Source: Pseudomonas wadenswilerensis (GTDB lineage: Bacteria; Pseudomonadota; Gammaproteobacteria; Pseudomonadales; Pseudomonadaceae). From it: a stretch of DNA of 64,000 nucleotides. The notes below the pieces were generated by a model, which was given only the letters and a program-made list of their open reading frames with translations, had not been told where the DNA came from and did no database searches. The position numbers were made by a program, and so were the translations under genes. How positions within the stretch are numbered: the first letter of the stretch is position 1; every line of letters begins with the position of its first letter. Shown here one piece after another: positions 32,349 through 42,348 of this stretch. The DNA lies in assembly GCF_900497695.1 (NCBI RefSeq), contig NZ_UIDD01000001.1, forward strand, positions 550,229-614,228. The letters run 5' to 3'.

Positions 32349-34775
32349 TTAGAACTTGTAATTGACGCTGGCGACCACATTGCGCTCGTCACCGTAGTAG
32401 CACCAGTAACCGTCGCAGTTGGCCAGGTAGTCCTTGTTGAACAGGTTCTTGGCTTCGACGGCGACGGTCATGCCCTTGAGCGTGCTGACCTTGCGGCCCA
32501 GATCGTAATGCACCGACGCGTCGTAGACGGTGTAGGAGCCGACATAACCGAGATCGGTGTTGGTGGTGTTGCCGTAGTTGTCACCGACATAACGCACGCC
32601 ACCGCCGACGCCGAAGCCGTCGAGCAGGCCGCTGTGCCAGGTGTAGTCGGCCCACAGGGTCGCCTGGTTGCGCGGGATCAGCGCCATGCGGTTACCTTGC
32701 TCGTTGGCCGCACCCTTGAGGATCTCGGTATCGGTGTAGCTGTAGGAACCGATCAGCTTGAGGTTTTCGGTCACCTGTGTGGTGGCCTCCAGCTCAAGGC
32801 CGCGAACCTGCAACTGGCCAACCTGCTGGGTGATGTTGCCTTCGGTGACTTTCACGTTGTCCTGGCGCAGGTCATACACGGCTGCGGTGTAGAGGTTCTT
32901 GCTGCCAACCGGCTGGTACTTGATGCCGACTTCGTATTGGCGGCCTTCGGTCGGTTTGAACGAATCGGTGGAGGCGACGGCGGCGCCGGTAGTCGGCTGG
33001 AACGACTCGGTGTAGGAGACGTACGGGGTCACGCCGTTGTCGAACACGTAGCTCAGGCCGACGTTGCCGGTGAAGGCCTTGTCGCGCTCGGTGCTGGTCG
33101 CATCGTTCTGGTTGTGGAAGGTGGTGCCGGTGTGCACCCAGTCTTCACGCCCGCCCAGGGTCAGGCGCCAGTTGTCGAGGGCGATCTGGTCTTGCACGTA
33201 GAAGCCGGTCTGACGGATTTTCTGGCCGTAGTCGTACATGGTGAAGTAATCCACCTTGGAAAAGTCCTGGCCGTACGGCGGGTTGATCACGTTGCCTGGC
33301 GGCACGCTCGGGCTCAGGCCGTAGTCCCAGCGGTAGTTGGTGTTCGAGCGCTGGTGGTCGAGGCCGATCAGCAGGGTATGGCTCAGGGCGCCGGTCTGGA
33401 AGTCGGCCTGGAAGTTGTTGTCGACGGCGAACTGGCTGATGTCTTCGTTGACGATGCCGGTCTCGCGAGGAACGGTGCCGTCAGGCTGGATCGTGTCGTT
33501 GTTCATGGTCGCGACGTTGATACCCTGGAACGACAGGTCGCTCTTGGTGTAGCGCAGGTTCTGGCGGAACTGCCAGACATCGTTCAGACGGTGTTCGAAG
33601 GCATAGCCCAGGGCGTAGTAGGTGCGGTCGTAGAATTCCCAGTCCGGGTCACCGAGGTTCTTGTGGTGGGAGATATCACCGGCCGGCGAGCCCAGCTTGG
33701 TGCCCTGCAGCGGCAGGAACTGGCCGCTGATCCCGGTATCGTCACGGGTGAACTGGGTGATGAAGGTCAGGCTGGTGTCTTCATCCATGTTCCAGGTCAG
33801 GCTTGGCGCGAGGTTGTAGCGCTTGTCCGGAACATGATCGGTCGGCGCGCCACTGTCGCGTACGACACCGCTGACACGGTACAGGAACTGGCCTTGGTCA
33901 TCGATCTTGCCGGTGCTGTCGAAGTTGATCTGGCGGTGGTTGTTGCTGCCGACCTGAGCTTCGATCTGGTGGGCGCTTTCAGCCTGGGGGCGACGGCTGA
34001 CCATGTCGAGCATGCCGCCGGGTGGGGTCTGGCCATAAACCGACGATGCCGGGCCACGCAGCACGGCGATGCGCTCCAGGTTCCACGGCTCGACTTTCGG
34101 GTTGGCGAACGAGCCCTTCGGCAGCGGCAGGCCGTCGAGGAACTGGGTCGGGTCGAAACCCCGCACGCGCAGCCAGTCGGCGCGGGTGTCGGAGCCGTAA
34201 CCGCTGCTTTGTACGCCGGCGGTGTAGCGCAGGGCGTCGTTGAGGTTGAGGACCTGGCGGTCGTCCAGCTGCTCACGGGTGATCACGCTCATCGAGCGCG
34301 GCACTTCAACGATCGGAGTGTCGGTTTTGGTCCCGGCTGCGGTGCGGGTGGCGGTGAAGCCGGTGGCCGGGCCCCAGGCGCTTTCATAGTCGCTGCGTGC
34401 ATTGACGCTGGTTTCCGGCAGGGCCAGGGTGCCTTCGGGTGCCGCAACCAGGCTATAGGTGCCGGCGCTGCTCTGTTGCAGTTGCAGGCCGGTGCCGCGC
34501 AGGGCCGCCTGCAGGGCGCCGACGCCGTCGTACTGGCCGCTGACCGGCGCCGAGGTGCGGCCGCTGGCCAGGCTTGGGTCCAGGGCCAGGGCGATGCCGG
34601 CCTGGCTGGCGATCTGGTTGAGCGTGGTGGACAGCGGGGCTGCGGGCAGGTTGTAGCTGCGCAGGTTGCCCGATTGCTCGGCGGCGATCAGCGGGCTACT
34701 CGCCAGAGGCGCTGTCAGGGCAATGGCCACGGCCAGCAGGCTGGGACGCAGGAAGTTCTCAAAAGCGCGGGACAT
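32349..34775 (-). CDS. TonB-dependent siderophore receptor with N-terminal signalling (STN) domain
   Basis: An 808-residue outer-membrane receptor: signal peptide (about 1-32), an STN domain (about 40-112), a TonB-box-like segment near ALPETSVNA, a plug (about 135-260; VPRSMSVITREQLDD, VLRGPASSVYGQTPPGG) and a beta barrel ending in aromatic NYKF. The STN domain shows it is a transducer that signals to FecR. Sequence character resembles FhuA/FoxA-type hydroxamate receptors; the ligand cannot be named. GAGGAG precedes the ATG. fecR and fecI lie upstream in the same orientation. Confidence 0.92.
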   Translation of the reverse strand: MSRAFENFLRPSLLAVAIALTAPLASSPLIAAEQSGNLRSYNLPAAPLSTTLNQIASQAGIALALDPSLASGRTSAPVSGQYDGVGALQAALRGTGLQLQQSSAGTYSLVAAPEGTLALPETSVNARSDYESAWGPATGFTATRTAAGTKTDTPIVEVPRSMSVITREQLDDRQVLNLNDALRYTAGVQSSGYGSDTRADWLRVRGFDPTQFLDGLPLPKGSFANPKVEPWNLERIAVLRGPASSVYGQTPPGGMLDMVSRRPQAESAHQIEAQVGSNNHRQINFDSTGKIDDQGQFLYRVSGVVRDSGAPTDHVPDKRYNLAPSLTWNMDEDTSLTFITQFTRDDTGISGQFLPLQGTKLGSPAGDISHHKNLGDPDWEFYDRTYYALGYAFEHRLNDVWQFRQNLRYTKSDLSFQGINVATMNNDTIQPDGTVPRETGIVNEDISQFAVDNNFQADFQTGALSHTLLIGLDHQRSNTNYRWDYGLSPSVPPGNVINPPYGQDFSKVDYFTMYDYGQKIRQTGFYVQDQIALDNWRLTLGGREDWVHTGTTFHNQNDATSTERDKAFTGNVGLSYVFDNGVTPYVSYTESFQPTTGAAVASTDSFKPTEGRQYEVGIKYQPVGSKNLYTAAVYDLRQDNVKVTEGNITQQVGQLQVRGLELEATTQVTENLKLIGSYSYTDTEILKGAANEQGNRMALIPRNQATLWADYTWHSGLLDGFGVGGGVRYVGDNYGNTTNTDLGYVGSYTVYDASVHYDLGRKVSTLKGMTVAVEAKNLFNKDYLANCDGYWCYYGDERNVVASVNYKF

Positions 34776-34880
34776 ACAGCGGCTCCTCGACGGAAGTAAG
34801 TGCTAACTAGCTTCCTTGCCGAGTGAGTTGGGAAAAGTGTCAGGGGGTAGTGGAAATAATTTCGATTTCTATTTCATGCC

Positions 34881-34905
34881 TATCGCGGGGCAAGCCCGCT
34901 CCCAC
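34881..34905. repeat. REP family B, single copy
   Basis: TATCGCGGGGCAAGCCCGCT followed by CCCAC lies between fecR and the receptor gene, just after the fecR stop. Confidence 0.8.
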
Positions 34906-34923
34906 AGGGCCCGCATCGGGCCC

Positions 34924-35889
34924 TCAGTGCGTATCGCGTTTAGCTACCACCGTCACCCACCACGGTGTGCGCTGTTCGATCTGCACCGGCAAGGTCGGCA
35001 GCAACGAGGTCAGCGCCAGGTCGGTATCGTTGAGCGGGAAGCTGCCGGTAATGCGCAGGTCCGCTACATCCGCAGCAACCCCCAGATGCCCGCTGCGGTA
35101 ACGTCCCAGCTCGTCGACCAGATCGGCCAGGCGCACGTTGTCGACCACCAGCATGCCGCGGGTCCAGGCATCGGCACCGGCGGCCAGGCCGTCAGCCCGG
35201 CCCAAGCGGTCGTGGCTCATTAGCACTTGCTGGCCTTCTTTGAAGATTTGCTCGTCGCCGCTGTTCTGCGGCCGGGCAGCCACCGCCGACTGCAGCACGC
35301 TCAGGCGCGTGCCCTGGTCTTCGAGCCTGACCAGGAAGCGCGTACCCAGTGCGCGCATGCGGCCGTCCTCGGTAGTGACTACAAACGGGCGATCGTCCTT
35401 GTGGCCGGTCTCGATAGAGATTTCACCTTCGTGCAACACGATCAGGCGCTCTTGCTCGTCGAAGCGGATATCCACTGCCGAATGGGTGTTGAGGCTGATC
35501 AGGGTGCCATCGGTGAGGCGCAAGGTACGCTGCTCACCCGTGCCGGTGCGTTGATCGGCCAGCCAGTAGCCCAGCGTCTGATGGGCACTGACCCAGCTCA
35601 GCAGACCCACCACCAGCACCAGGCTGGCCAGGCCGCTGCCCAGCTTGCGTACCCGTTGGCGCAGACCGGCGCGTGATTGCAGCAGGGCCTGGCGCGCAGG
35701 GCCGGCCGCGGCGCTGAAGCGCTGGTCGAGCATGCCCAGTTGCATCCAGGCGCGCGCGTGTTCTTCGTTGGCGGCATGCCAGCGGGCGAACTCGGCGCGT
35801 TCGTCGGTGCTGCCACTGCCCGAGTCCAGGCACAGCTGCCAGGCGATCGCGGCATCCAGCACCCGCGCCGAAACCGGCTTGTTATTCAT
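34924..35889 (-). CDS. FecR-type anti-sigma / sigma regulator
   Basis: A 321-residue protein with an N-terminal cytosolic DUF4880 part (about 8-50; ARVLDAAIAWQLCLDSG, FARWHAANEEHARAW), one membrane helix (about 85-103), and the periplasmic FecR domain (about 120-215). In cell-surface signalling it holds the ECF sigma factor until the receptor STN domain reports ligand. Its ATG overlaps the sigma gene stop by four bases. Confidence 0.92.
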   Translation of the reverse strand: MNNKPVSARVLDAAIAWQLCLDSGSGSTDERAEFARWHAANEEHARAWMQLGMLDQRFSAAAGPARQALLQSRAGLRQRVRKLGSGLASLVLVVGLLSWVSAHQTLGYWLADQRTGTGEQRTLRLTDGTLISLNTHSAVDIRFDEQERLIVLHEGEISIETGHKDDRPFVVTTEDGRMRALGTRFLVRLEDQGTRLSVLQSAVAARPQNSGDEQIFKEGQQVLMSHDRLGRADGLAAGADAWTRGMLVVDNVRLADLVDELGRYRSGHLGVAADVADLRITGSFPLNDTDLALTSLLPTLPVQIEQRTPWWVTVVAKRDTH

Positions 35890-36404
35890 GTCGGTTCACC
35901 GTACAGCGCCACGTAGCACTGGCGCATGCCCTGGGCCAGGTACTGGCGCACCCGCGATACGGAAACGCCCAGGCGTTCGGCGATCTCGGCATGGCCCAGG
36001 CCGTCCAGGCGGTTATACAGGAATGCTGCCCGGGCCTTGCTCGACAGCTTGCCAAGCAGGCGGTCGATGGCCTTGAGGTCTTCGAGGATCAAGTGTTGTT
36101 CTTCGGGGGAGGGCTGCTCGGCTTCGGGGATCAGCATCAGCTCGGCCAGATACGCCTGCTCCAGTGCGGCGCGGCGAAAGTGGTCGAACAGCAGGCCCCT
36201 GGCAATGGCCAGCAGGAACGCCCGGGGTTCGCGTGGCGCAGGCAATTGCTCGCGCCCGAGCAGGCGCACGAAGGTGTCCTGGCTCAGGTCTTCGGCGCGC
36301 TCGGCGCAGGCGATATTGCGTCGCAGCCAGGCGAGCAGCCAACTGCGATGGTCACGGTACAGCGTACCGACCAGCTCAGTGTGTGGGCTTTGCACAGACG
36401 ACAA
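35886..36404 (-). CDS. FecI-type ECF sigma factor (iron starvation)
   Basis: A 172-residue sigma-70-family protein with region 2 (about 12-80; LYRDHRSWLLAWLRRN, DLSQDTFVRLL) and region 4 helix-turn-helix (about 115-165; GHAEIAERLGVSVSRVRQYL). It should direct transcription of the downstream receptor gene. The chosen start is TTG at 36404, preceded by GGGGAA; GTG at 36395 is the alternative. A Fur-box-like element lies about 27 bases upstream. Confidence 0.9.
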   Translation of the reverse strand: MSSVQSPHTELVGTLYRDHRSWLLAWLRRNIACAERAEDLSQDTFVRLLGREQLPAPREPRAFLLAIARGLLFDHFRRAALEQAYLAELMLIPEAEQPSPEEQHLILEDLKAIDRLLGKLSSKARAAFLYNRLDGLGHAEIAERLGVSVSRVRQYLAQGMRQCYVALYGEPT

Positions 36405-36430
36405 GGCGTTCCCCGAAAAGATGCGTTAAC

Positions 36431-36449
36431 TAACGAGAATTATTCGCGA
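36431..36449 (-). promoter_or_regulatory. Candidate Fur box upstream of the fecI-like gene
   Basis: TAACGAGAATTATTCGCGA has the GANAAT-N-ATTCNC core expected of a Fur site and lies where Fur usually represses iron-starvation sigma genes. The match to the 19-bp consensus is partial. Confidence 0.5.
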
Positions 36450-36499
36450 TTGTCGCAGAAGCTCCCCATCAGACGCAATTCACGCTCATCGGATGATGC

Positions 36500-37210
36500 T
36501 TAAAAGCCATGACTTTGTTGCCGACGCCTGCGCAGGCGATGCAACTGTTGGTCAAGCAGAGCCGGACTGTCCAGTTGCTGGCGCCGGGCCTGGCTGAACA
36601 GGATCAGCGCCAGCTCGGCGGTGACCAGGGCATCGGCACTGGCGTTGTGGCGCTCGGCGGCTTCCAGGTTGAAGTAAGCGGTCCAGTCATCCAGCCCGGC
36701 TTCGCGCAGGGTGATCTGCGGGTTGAGCAGGGGTGCCAGTTCCGCGACATCGAAGAACGGGTGCTGCAGGCGATAACCGAGATGGTCCTTCAAAGCGCGG
36801 CTGAGCATGCGTTGATCGAACGGCGCATGGAAGGCCAGTAACGGGCTGTCGCCGATAAAGTCCATCAGCTCAAGCAGGGCTTGGGCCGGGTCACAGCCAG
36901 CAGCGATGGCGCTGGGCCCCAGGCCGTGGATCAGCACACTGGAGGTGAGCTTGTGGTCGCGCTGGTGCAGGGTACGTTCGAACTGCTGGCGGAAGTCGAT
37001 GGCACCGTCTTCGATCACCACCGCGCCAATCGACAGCACGTGGTCACGGTTGAGGTTCAGGCCGCTGGTTTCCAGGTCGAGCACCACCCAGCGCTGCTGG
37101 CGCAGGCTATGTTCGGCCAGCGGCGCCGGGGCAGTCAGCTGTTGCACGCGCTGGCGCAGTTGCTCGTCGAGCCGTGGTGGGCTGGGGCGCAGCCAGGCAA
37201 ACAGGCTCAT
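36500..37210 (-). CDS. DEDDh 3'-5' exonuclease (DnaQ family)
   Basis: A 236-residue protein with Exo I VVLDLETSGLNLNRDHVLS (D/E pair near residue 45-47), Exo II LAFHAPFDQRML (near 130) and Exo III HNASADALVTAEL (H and D near 195-200). This is the proofreading-exonuclease fold as a free-standing protein. Its ATG overlaps the stop of the upstream CBS/DUF294 gene by four bases; this pairing is common in pseudomonads, though the joint function is unclear. Confidence 0.88.
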   Translation of the reverse strand: MSLFAWLRPSPPRLDEQLRQRVQQLTAPAPLAEHSLRQQRWVVLDLETSGLNLNRDHVLSIGAVVIEDGAIDFRQQFERTLHQRDHKLTSSVLIHGLGPSAIAAGCDPAQALLELMDFIGDSPLLAFHAPFDQRMLSRALKDHLGYRLQHPFFDVAELAPLLNPQITLREAGLDDWTAYFNLEAAERHNASADALVTAELALILFSQARRQQLDSPALLDQQLHRLRRRRQQSHGF

Positions 37211-39180
37211 AGCTGGTACCGCAGGGCCAGGCTGCTTTGCAGGCGCTGCGCCTGGCGCAGGGACTCGCGCAAAATGCGCCGGTCCAAGTGGTTGAGGCTG
37301 TCAGGGTCGACCCGGTTGGAGTAGGGCAGATTTTGCCGGCTCTGTAGTTGATGTTGCTGCATACGGGTTTGCTGAATGAAGTGGTAGGCCTCTTCATAAG
37401 CGGCGCCGTCGAGCGGGTCGATCACTTCCCTGGCCACCAGTTGGCGCAGGCGCTCCAGGGTGTTGTTGGCGCCGATGCCGTTGGCCAGGGCCAGCAAGCG
37501 TGCGCCATCGACGAACGGCGTCAGGCCCTGGACCTTGAGATCGAGGGTGGCGGCCTTGTCGTTACCCTGGCGGGTCAGCACGAATTCTCGGAAACGGCCC
37601 ACCGGCGGGCGCTGGCGCAGGGCGTTGTCAGCCATCATGCGCTGGAACAGGCGGTTGTCGGCCACCTGCTCAAGGATGCTCTGGCGCAGTTGTTCACAGG
37701 CCTGCTCATCGCCCCAGACCACCCGCAGGTCGAAGTAGATGCTCGAAGCCAGCAGGTTCTCCGGCGTGGCTTCACGAATGAAGGCGGCAAAGCGCCTTGC
37801 CCATTCGGCGCGGGACAGGCACAGCTCGGGGTTGCCGGCCATGATGTTGCCCTTGCACAGGCTGAAGCCGCATTGCGCCAGGCCCTGGTTGATGTGCTGG
37901 GCCAGCGGCAGCAGGCGGCCGCGAATCTCGGCGGCATGGGCGGCATCGCGGGCTTCGAAAATGATGCCGTTGTCCTGGTCGGTGTGCAGGGTCTGTTCAC
38001 GCCGGCCTTCACTGCCGAAGCACAGCCAGCTGAACGGCACGCCCGGGTCGCCCTTGTCTTCGATGGCCAGCTCGATCACCCGGCACACGGTGTGGTCGTT
38101 GAGCAGGGTAATGATCTGGGTAATCTGTGTCGACGAGGCGCCATGGGCCAGCATGCGCTCGACCAACTGGCTGATTTCGCCGCGCAATGACACCAGGTTT
38201 TCGACCCGGCTGGCGTGGCGGATGGTGCGCGCCAGGTGCACCAGGTCAACCCGTTGCAGGGAGAACAGGTCTCGCTCCGACACCACGCCACACAAGCGCC
38301 GCTCTTCGACCAGGCAGACGTGGGCAATATGCCGCTCGGTCATGGCGATGGCGGCATCGAAGGCACTGGCTTGCGGGCTCAGGTAGAAGGGCGAGGCGGT
38401 CATGTGCCGGTTGATCGGCTGGGCGAAGTCGGCGCTGGCATCGGCCACCACCTGGCGCAGGTCGCGCAGGGTGAAGATACCGATGGGAAAGCGCTGCTCG
38501 TCGACAATGACAATGCTGCCGACCTGCTGCTCGTGCATCAGGCGCACCGCTTCACGCAGCGGCGTAGCCGGATCGCAGACCACCGGATGACGCATGGCCA
38601 GTTCGCCCAGGCGGGTGTTCAGCGAATACTGGTTGCCGAGGGTTTCCACGGCGCGACGCTGGACCTGCTGGTTGACCTGGTCGAGCAGGCTGCTGACCCC
38701 GCGCAGGGCGAAGTCACGGAAGGCTTCGGAGAGGGTGAACAGGCGGATGAACGCGGCCTTGTTCAATTGCAGGCAGAAGGTGTCTTCGCCTGCCAGGTGT
38801 TCGGTGCGGGTAGCCCGTTCGCCGAGCAAGGCGGCGAGGGGGAAACACTCGCCGCTGGTGATCTCGAAGGTGGTTTCGGTGCCCGGGCGGGTCACGTGCT
38901 GACGCTCACCGACCACACGGCCTTGCTTGACGATGTAGAAGTGCTCGACCGGGCCGTCAGCGGGCTTGATGATGCTGTCATTGGCCGCATAGAAGCGCAG
39001 CTGGCACTGTTCGACGAGAAACGCCAGGTGGGCATTCTCCATCTGATTGAAGGGTGGAAAGCGTTGCAAGAATTGCATGGTCCCCTGGATGTTCTGCATC
39101 ACTGCAGATTTTCCTGCCTGGGCGAAGGCGTCCATTTTGCTCATGAGCATTACCGCGTCTTTGTGTCGAACTGTGATCAT
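37207..39180 (-). CDS. cNMP-binding / CBS / DUF294 nucleotidyltransferase-like protein
   Basis: A protein of up to 657 residues: a cyclic-nucleotide-binding-like domain (about 40-155), a CBS pair (about 175-305), a DUF294 putative nucleotidyltransferase domain with CFGSEGRREQTLHTDQDN (about 395-412) and a DUF294 C-terminal domain (about 500-645). This layout resembles signal-transduction relatives of the GlnE/GlnD nucleotidyltransferases; substrate and ligand are unknown. The start is uncertain: ATG at 39180, 39150 and 39144 are all in frame and none has a strong ribosome site. Confidence 0.85.
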   Translation of the reverse strand: MITVRHKDAVMLMSKMDAFAQAGKSAVMQNIQGTMQFLQRFPPFNQMENAHLAFLVEQCQLRFYAANDSIIKPADGPVEHFYIVKQGRVVGERQHVTRPGTETTFEITSGECFPLAALLGERATRTEHLAGEDTFCLQLNKAAFIRLFTLSEAFRDFALRGVSSLLDQVNQQVQRRAVETLGNQYSLNTRLGELAMRHPVVCDPATPLREAVRLMHEQQVGSIVIVDEQRFPIGIFTLRDLRQVVADASADFAQPINRHMTASPFYLSPQASAFDAAIAMTERHIAHVCLVEERRLCGVVSERDLFSLQRVDLVHLARTIRHASRVENLVSLRGEISQLVERMLAHGASSTQITQIITLLNDHTVCRVIELAIEDKGDPGVPFSWLCFGSEGRREQTLHTDQDNGIIFEARDAAHAAEIRGRLLPLAQHINQGLAQCGFSLCKGNIMAGNPELCLSRAEWARRFAAFIREATPENLLASSIYFDLRVVWGDEQACEQLRQSILEQVADNRLFQRMMADNALRQRPPVGRFREFVLTRQGNDKAATLDLKVQGLTPFVDGARLLALANGIGANNTLERLRQLVAREVIDPLDGAAYEEAYHFIQQTRMQQHQLQSRQNLPYSNRVDPDSLNHLDRRILRESLRQAQRLQSSLALRYQL

Positions 39181-39378
39181 CGACCTTGTTGTTTTCGACC
39201 TTCATGGTCGGTCGCGGGGTGCTCAGTGCCCATTGGACGTAAGTCTATAAACCGCGTCAGGGTGTTGAAGCAGTGCGTCATGTGTCAATTACCCGACGAA
39301 AGGCAGTTTGCAAGTAATCTGAATGCAGTCTGAACTGATTCACAGGACATTTTGCAGGTCATTGATGATGAGGCAGCC

Positions 39379-39822
39379 ATGTCCGACCATGAAGACATAC
39401 TGAGCGAGGACGAGCGTGAGGCGCTGGCATCGGTAACGGCGCCACCGGCTGCGCCGCTGAAGGTATTGATCGTTGATGACAACCGTGTGGCCCGCGAAGC
39501 CCTGGCCAGGTACCTGAGCTCCAAGCGTATCAAGTGCCTGACCGCGAGCAGCGGCAAGCAGGCGCTGGAGTGCCTGGTCAAGGAGCGGGGTATTGGCCTG
39601 GTGATCACCGACCTGCGCATGGGCGCTTTCGGTGGTCTTGAGCTGATTCGACACATACGCGAATCGGAGCGCGCGGCGATGCCGATCATCATCGTGTCAG
39701 GGGCTGCGGATGTGCAGGACGCCATCGAGGCGATGCACTTGAGCGTTGTCGACTTTCTGCTCAAGCCGATCGATCTGGACAAACTGGTGGAGTTGGTGCG
39801 CAGGGAACTGGGGATTTCTTAG
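39379..39822 (+). CDS. Stand-alone response regulator receiver protein
   Basis: A 147-residue protein with about 25 extra N-terminal residues and one receiver domain (LKVLIVDDNRVARE, LVITDLRM with the phospho-Asp, IIIVSGAAD, DFLLKPID). There is no output domain, so it probably acts through protein contacts. The start is ATG 39379 with GATGAGG upstream; an in-frame TTG at 39352 lacks such a site. It is divergent from the CBS/DUF294 gene, and no histidine kinase is adjacent. Confidence 0.87.
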   Translation: MSDHEDILSEDEREALASVTAPPAAPLKVLIVDDNRVAREALARYLSSKRIKCLTASSGKQALECLVKERGIGLVITDLRMGAFGGLELIRHIRESERAAMPIIIVSGAADVQDAIEAMHLSVVDFLLKPIDLDKLVELVRRELGIS

Positions 39823-39835
39823 GCAGGTCTGGCCT

Positions 39836-39905
39836 CATCGCTGGCAAGCCAGCTCCCACAGGTACTGCATTCACCGACCCTGTGGGAGCTGGCTTGCCAG
39901 CGATG
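39836..39905. repeat. REP family A, inverted pair
   Basis: Perfect 25-base arms at 39836-39860 and 39881-39905, identical to those at 1110 and 7903, between the convergent response regulator and glcB genes. Confidence 0.9.
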
Positions 39906-39931
39906 GGGCTGCAAAGCAGCCCCCGAGGATG

Positions 39932-42109
39932 CTACAGGCCGTTCCTGGCCTTGAACTCACGGCGACGACGATGCAGCACCGGCTCGGTATAACCGTTCGG
40001 TTGCTTGGTGCCTTCGACGACCAGTTCGACCGCCGCCTGGAAGGCGATGTTGTTGTCGAAGTCCGGTGCCAGCGGGCGGTACAGCGGGTCGTTGGCGTTC
40101 TGCTTGTCGACCACCGGCGCCATGCGCTTGAGGCTTTCGAGGATCTGCGCTTCGCTGACCACGCCGTGACGCAGCCAGTTGGCCAGCAACTGCGCGGAAA
40201 TCCGCAGGGTGGCGCGGTCTTCCATCAGGCCGACATCGTTGATGTCCGGCACTTTCGAGCAACCGACACCCTGGTCGATCCAGCGCACGACATAACCAAG
40301 GATGCCCTGGGCGTTGTTGTCCAGCTCGTTGCGTTTTTCTTCGTCCGACCAGTTCGTGTCGGCCGCCAGCGGGATGGTCAGGATGTCATCGACCGAAGCC
40401 GGTGCGCGCTTGGCCAGTTCCGCCTGACGGGCGAACACGTCAACCTTGTGGTAGTGCAGGGCGTGCAGCGCTGCGGCCGTCGGCGATGGCACCCAGGCGG
40501 TGTTGGCACCGGCCAGCGGGTGAGCGATCTTCTGCTCGAGCATGTCGGCCATCAGGTCCGGCATGGCCCACATGCCTTTACCGATCTGGGCGCGGCCTTG
40601 CAGGCCGGTGGCCAGGCCGATGTCGACGTTGGAGTTCTCGTAGGCGCCGATCCACTTCTGGGTCTTCATGGCACCCTTGCGCACCACGGCGCCGGCTTCC
40701 ATGGAGGTATGGATCTCGTCACCGGTACGGTCGAGGAAGCCGGTGTTGATGAACACCACGCGCTCACTGGCAGCCTTGATGCAGGCCTTGAGGTTGACCG
40801 TGGTGCGGCGCTCCTCGTCCATGATGCCGACCTTCAGGGTGTTGCGCTTGAGGCCCAGGGCATCTTCGATACGGCCGAACAGTTCGTTGGTGAACGCTGC
40901 TTCTTCCGGGCCATGCATCTTCGGTTTGACGATGTACATGGAGCCGGTGCGGCTGTTCTTGCGGCTGGTATTGCCGTTGAGGTTGTGGATCGAAGCCAGG
41001 CTGGTGACCAGGCCATCGAGGATGCCTTCCGGCACTTCGTTGCCGTCCTTGTCGAGGATGGCATCGATGGTCATCAGGTGACCGACGTTGCGCACGAACA
41101 GCAGCGAACGGCCGTGCAGGCTGACCGAGCCACCGTTTGGCGCGGTGTACTCGCGGTCCGGGTTCATGGTCCGGGTGAAGGTCTGGCCACCTTTGCTGAC
41201 GCTTTCGGCCAGGTCGCCTTTCATCAGGCCCAGCCAGTTGCGGTAGATCACCACTTTGTCGTCGGCATCGACGGCAGCGACCGAGTCTTCGCAGTCCATG
41301 ATGGTGGTCAGGGCGGCTTCCATCAGCACGTCTTTGACACCGGCGGCATCGGTCTGGCCGACCGGGGTGCTGGCGTTGATCTGGATTTCGAAGTGCAGGC
41401 CGTTGTGCTTGAGCAGGATCGCGGTCGGCGCCGAGGCGTCGCCCTGGTAACCGATCAGCTGGGCGTCATCGCGCAGGCCGCTGTTGCTGCCACCCTTGAG
41501 GGCGACCACCAGCTTGCCGCCTTCGATGCGGTAAGCGCTGGAATCGACATGGGAACCAGCAGCCAGTGGCGCCGATTCGTCGAGGAAGGCACGGGCGAAG
41601 GCAATTACCTTGTCGCCGCGAACCTTGTTGTAGCCTTTGCCTTTCTCCGCGCCGCCGGCTTCGCTGATGGCGTCGGTGCCATACAGCGCGTCGTACAGCG
41701 AACCCCAACGGGCGTTGGAGGCGTTCAGGGCAAAGCGGGCGTTCATGACCGGCACCACCAGCTGCGGGCCGGCCATGCGAGCGATTTCGTCGTCGACGTT
41801 CTGGGTCGAGGCCTGGAAGTCTGCCGCTTCTGGCAGCAGGTAACCGATGTCCTGAAGGAAGGCTTTGTAAGCCACGGCATCGTGAGCCTGGCCTTTGCGC
41901 GCCTGGTGCCAGGCGTCGATCTGCGCCTGCAGTGCGTCACGTTTGGCCAGCAGTGCTTTGTTCTTTGGAGCGAGGTCGTTGATGATCTTTTCCGCACCCA
42001 CCCAGAATTGTTCGGCGTTGACGCCGGTTCCGGGAATGGCTTCGTTGTTCACGAAGTCGAACAGGACTTTGGCGACCTGAAGGCCACCGACTTGAACGTG
42101 TTCAGTCAT
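39932..42109 (-). CDS. glcB: Malate synthase G
   Basis: A 725-residue monomeric malate synthase that condenses glyoxylate with acetyl-CoA. The start [52 protein letters not shown] and the KMHGPEE region are typical of isoform G. The ATG at 42109 has GTGAGG upstream; four in-frame codons before it are not needed. The gene stands alone, without glcDEF or glcC nearby. The 434-base upstream region contains two notable palindromic patterns. Confidence 0.96.
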   Translation of the reverse strand: MTEHVQVGGLQVAKVLFDFVNNEAIPGTGVNAEQFWVGAEKIINDLAPKNKALLAKRDALQAQIDAWHQARKGQAHDAVAYKAFLQDIGYLLPEAADFQASTQNVDDEIARMAGPQLVVPVMNARFALNASNARWGSLYDALYGTDAISEAGGAEKGKGYNKVRGDKVIAFARAFLDESAPLAAGSHVDSSAYRIEGGKLVVALKGGSNSGLRDDAQLIGYQGDASAPTAILLKHNGLHFEIQINASTPVGQTDAAGVKDVLMEAALTTIMDCEDSVAAVDADDKVVIYRNWLGLMKGDLAESVSKGGQTFTRTMNPDREYTAPNGGSVSLHGRSLLFVRNVGHLMTIDAILDKDGNEVPEGILDGLVTSLASIHNLNGNTSRKNSRTGSMYIVKPKMHGPEEAAFTNELFGRIEDALGLKRNTLKVGIMDEERRTTVNLKACIKAASERVVFINTGFLDRTGDEIHTSMEAGAVVRKGAMKTQKWIGAYENSNVDIGLATGLQGRAQIGKGMWAMPDLMADMLEQKIAHPLAGANTAWVPSPTAAALHALHYHKVDVFARQAELAKRAPASVDDILTIPLAADTNWSDEEKRNELDNNAQGILGYVVRWIDQGVGCSKVPDINDVGLMEDRATLRISAQLLANWLRHGVVSEAQILESLKRMAPVVDKQNANDPLYRPLAPDFDNNIAFQAAVELVVEGTKQPNGYTEPVLHRRRREFKARNGL

Positions 42110-42280
42110 TGCTTGCCTCACTCTGCTCAGCTATTCAGCTCTTCTATTTAAGCCTTGCGCGCTTCTCTAAACACGGCACCAGAACATGCCCTCGCGGGCG
42201 GCTGGGTGCGGCCTGCCAGACAGGCTGGCGGGCGTTGGCGTATTTTCACAGGCGCCTTGGCAGACATCGATCCAACGTTT

Positions 42281-42306
42281 TGTAGTCCGCGCTGCGGCAT
42301 ACTACA
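42281..42306 (-). promoter_or_regulatory. Interrupted inverted repeat upstream of glcB
   Basis: TGTAGT (42281-42286) and ACTACA (42301-42306) are separated by 14 bases. The same half-sites make the aceE operators. GCGCTGCGG is directly repeated at 42289-42297 and 42311-42319 around the right half. A regulatory site is plausible but unproven. Confidence 0.4.
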
Positions 42307-42348
42307 TGATGCGCTGCGGTTGTGAAAATTAGACTAAATACGTCGTTC

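Noticed and set aside
32508..34799. 763-codon plus-strand frame opposite the TonB receptor
   Set aside because: Antisense composition, no signal peptide or barrel features; the minus frame is a complete receptor.
39746..42151. 801-codon plus-strand frame opposite glcB, starting inside the response regulator gene
   Set aside because: It reads through a REP pair and is antisense to malate synthase G.
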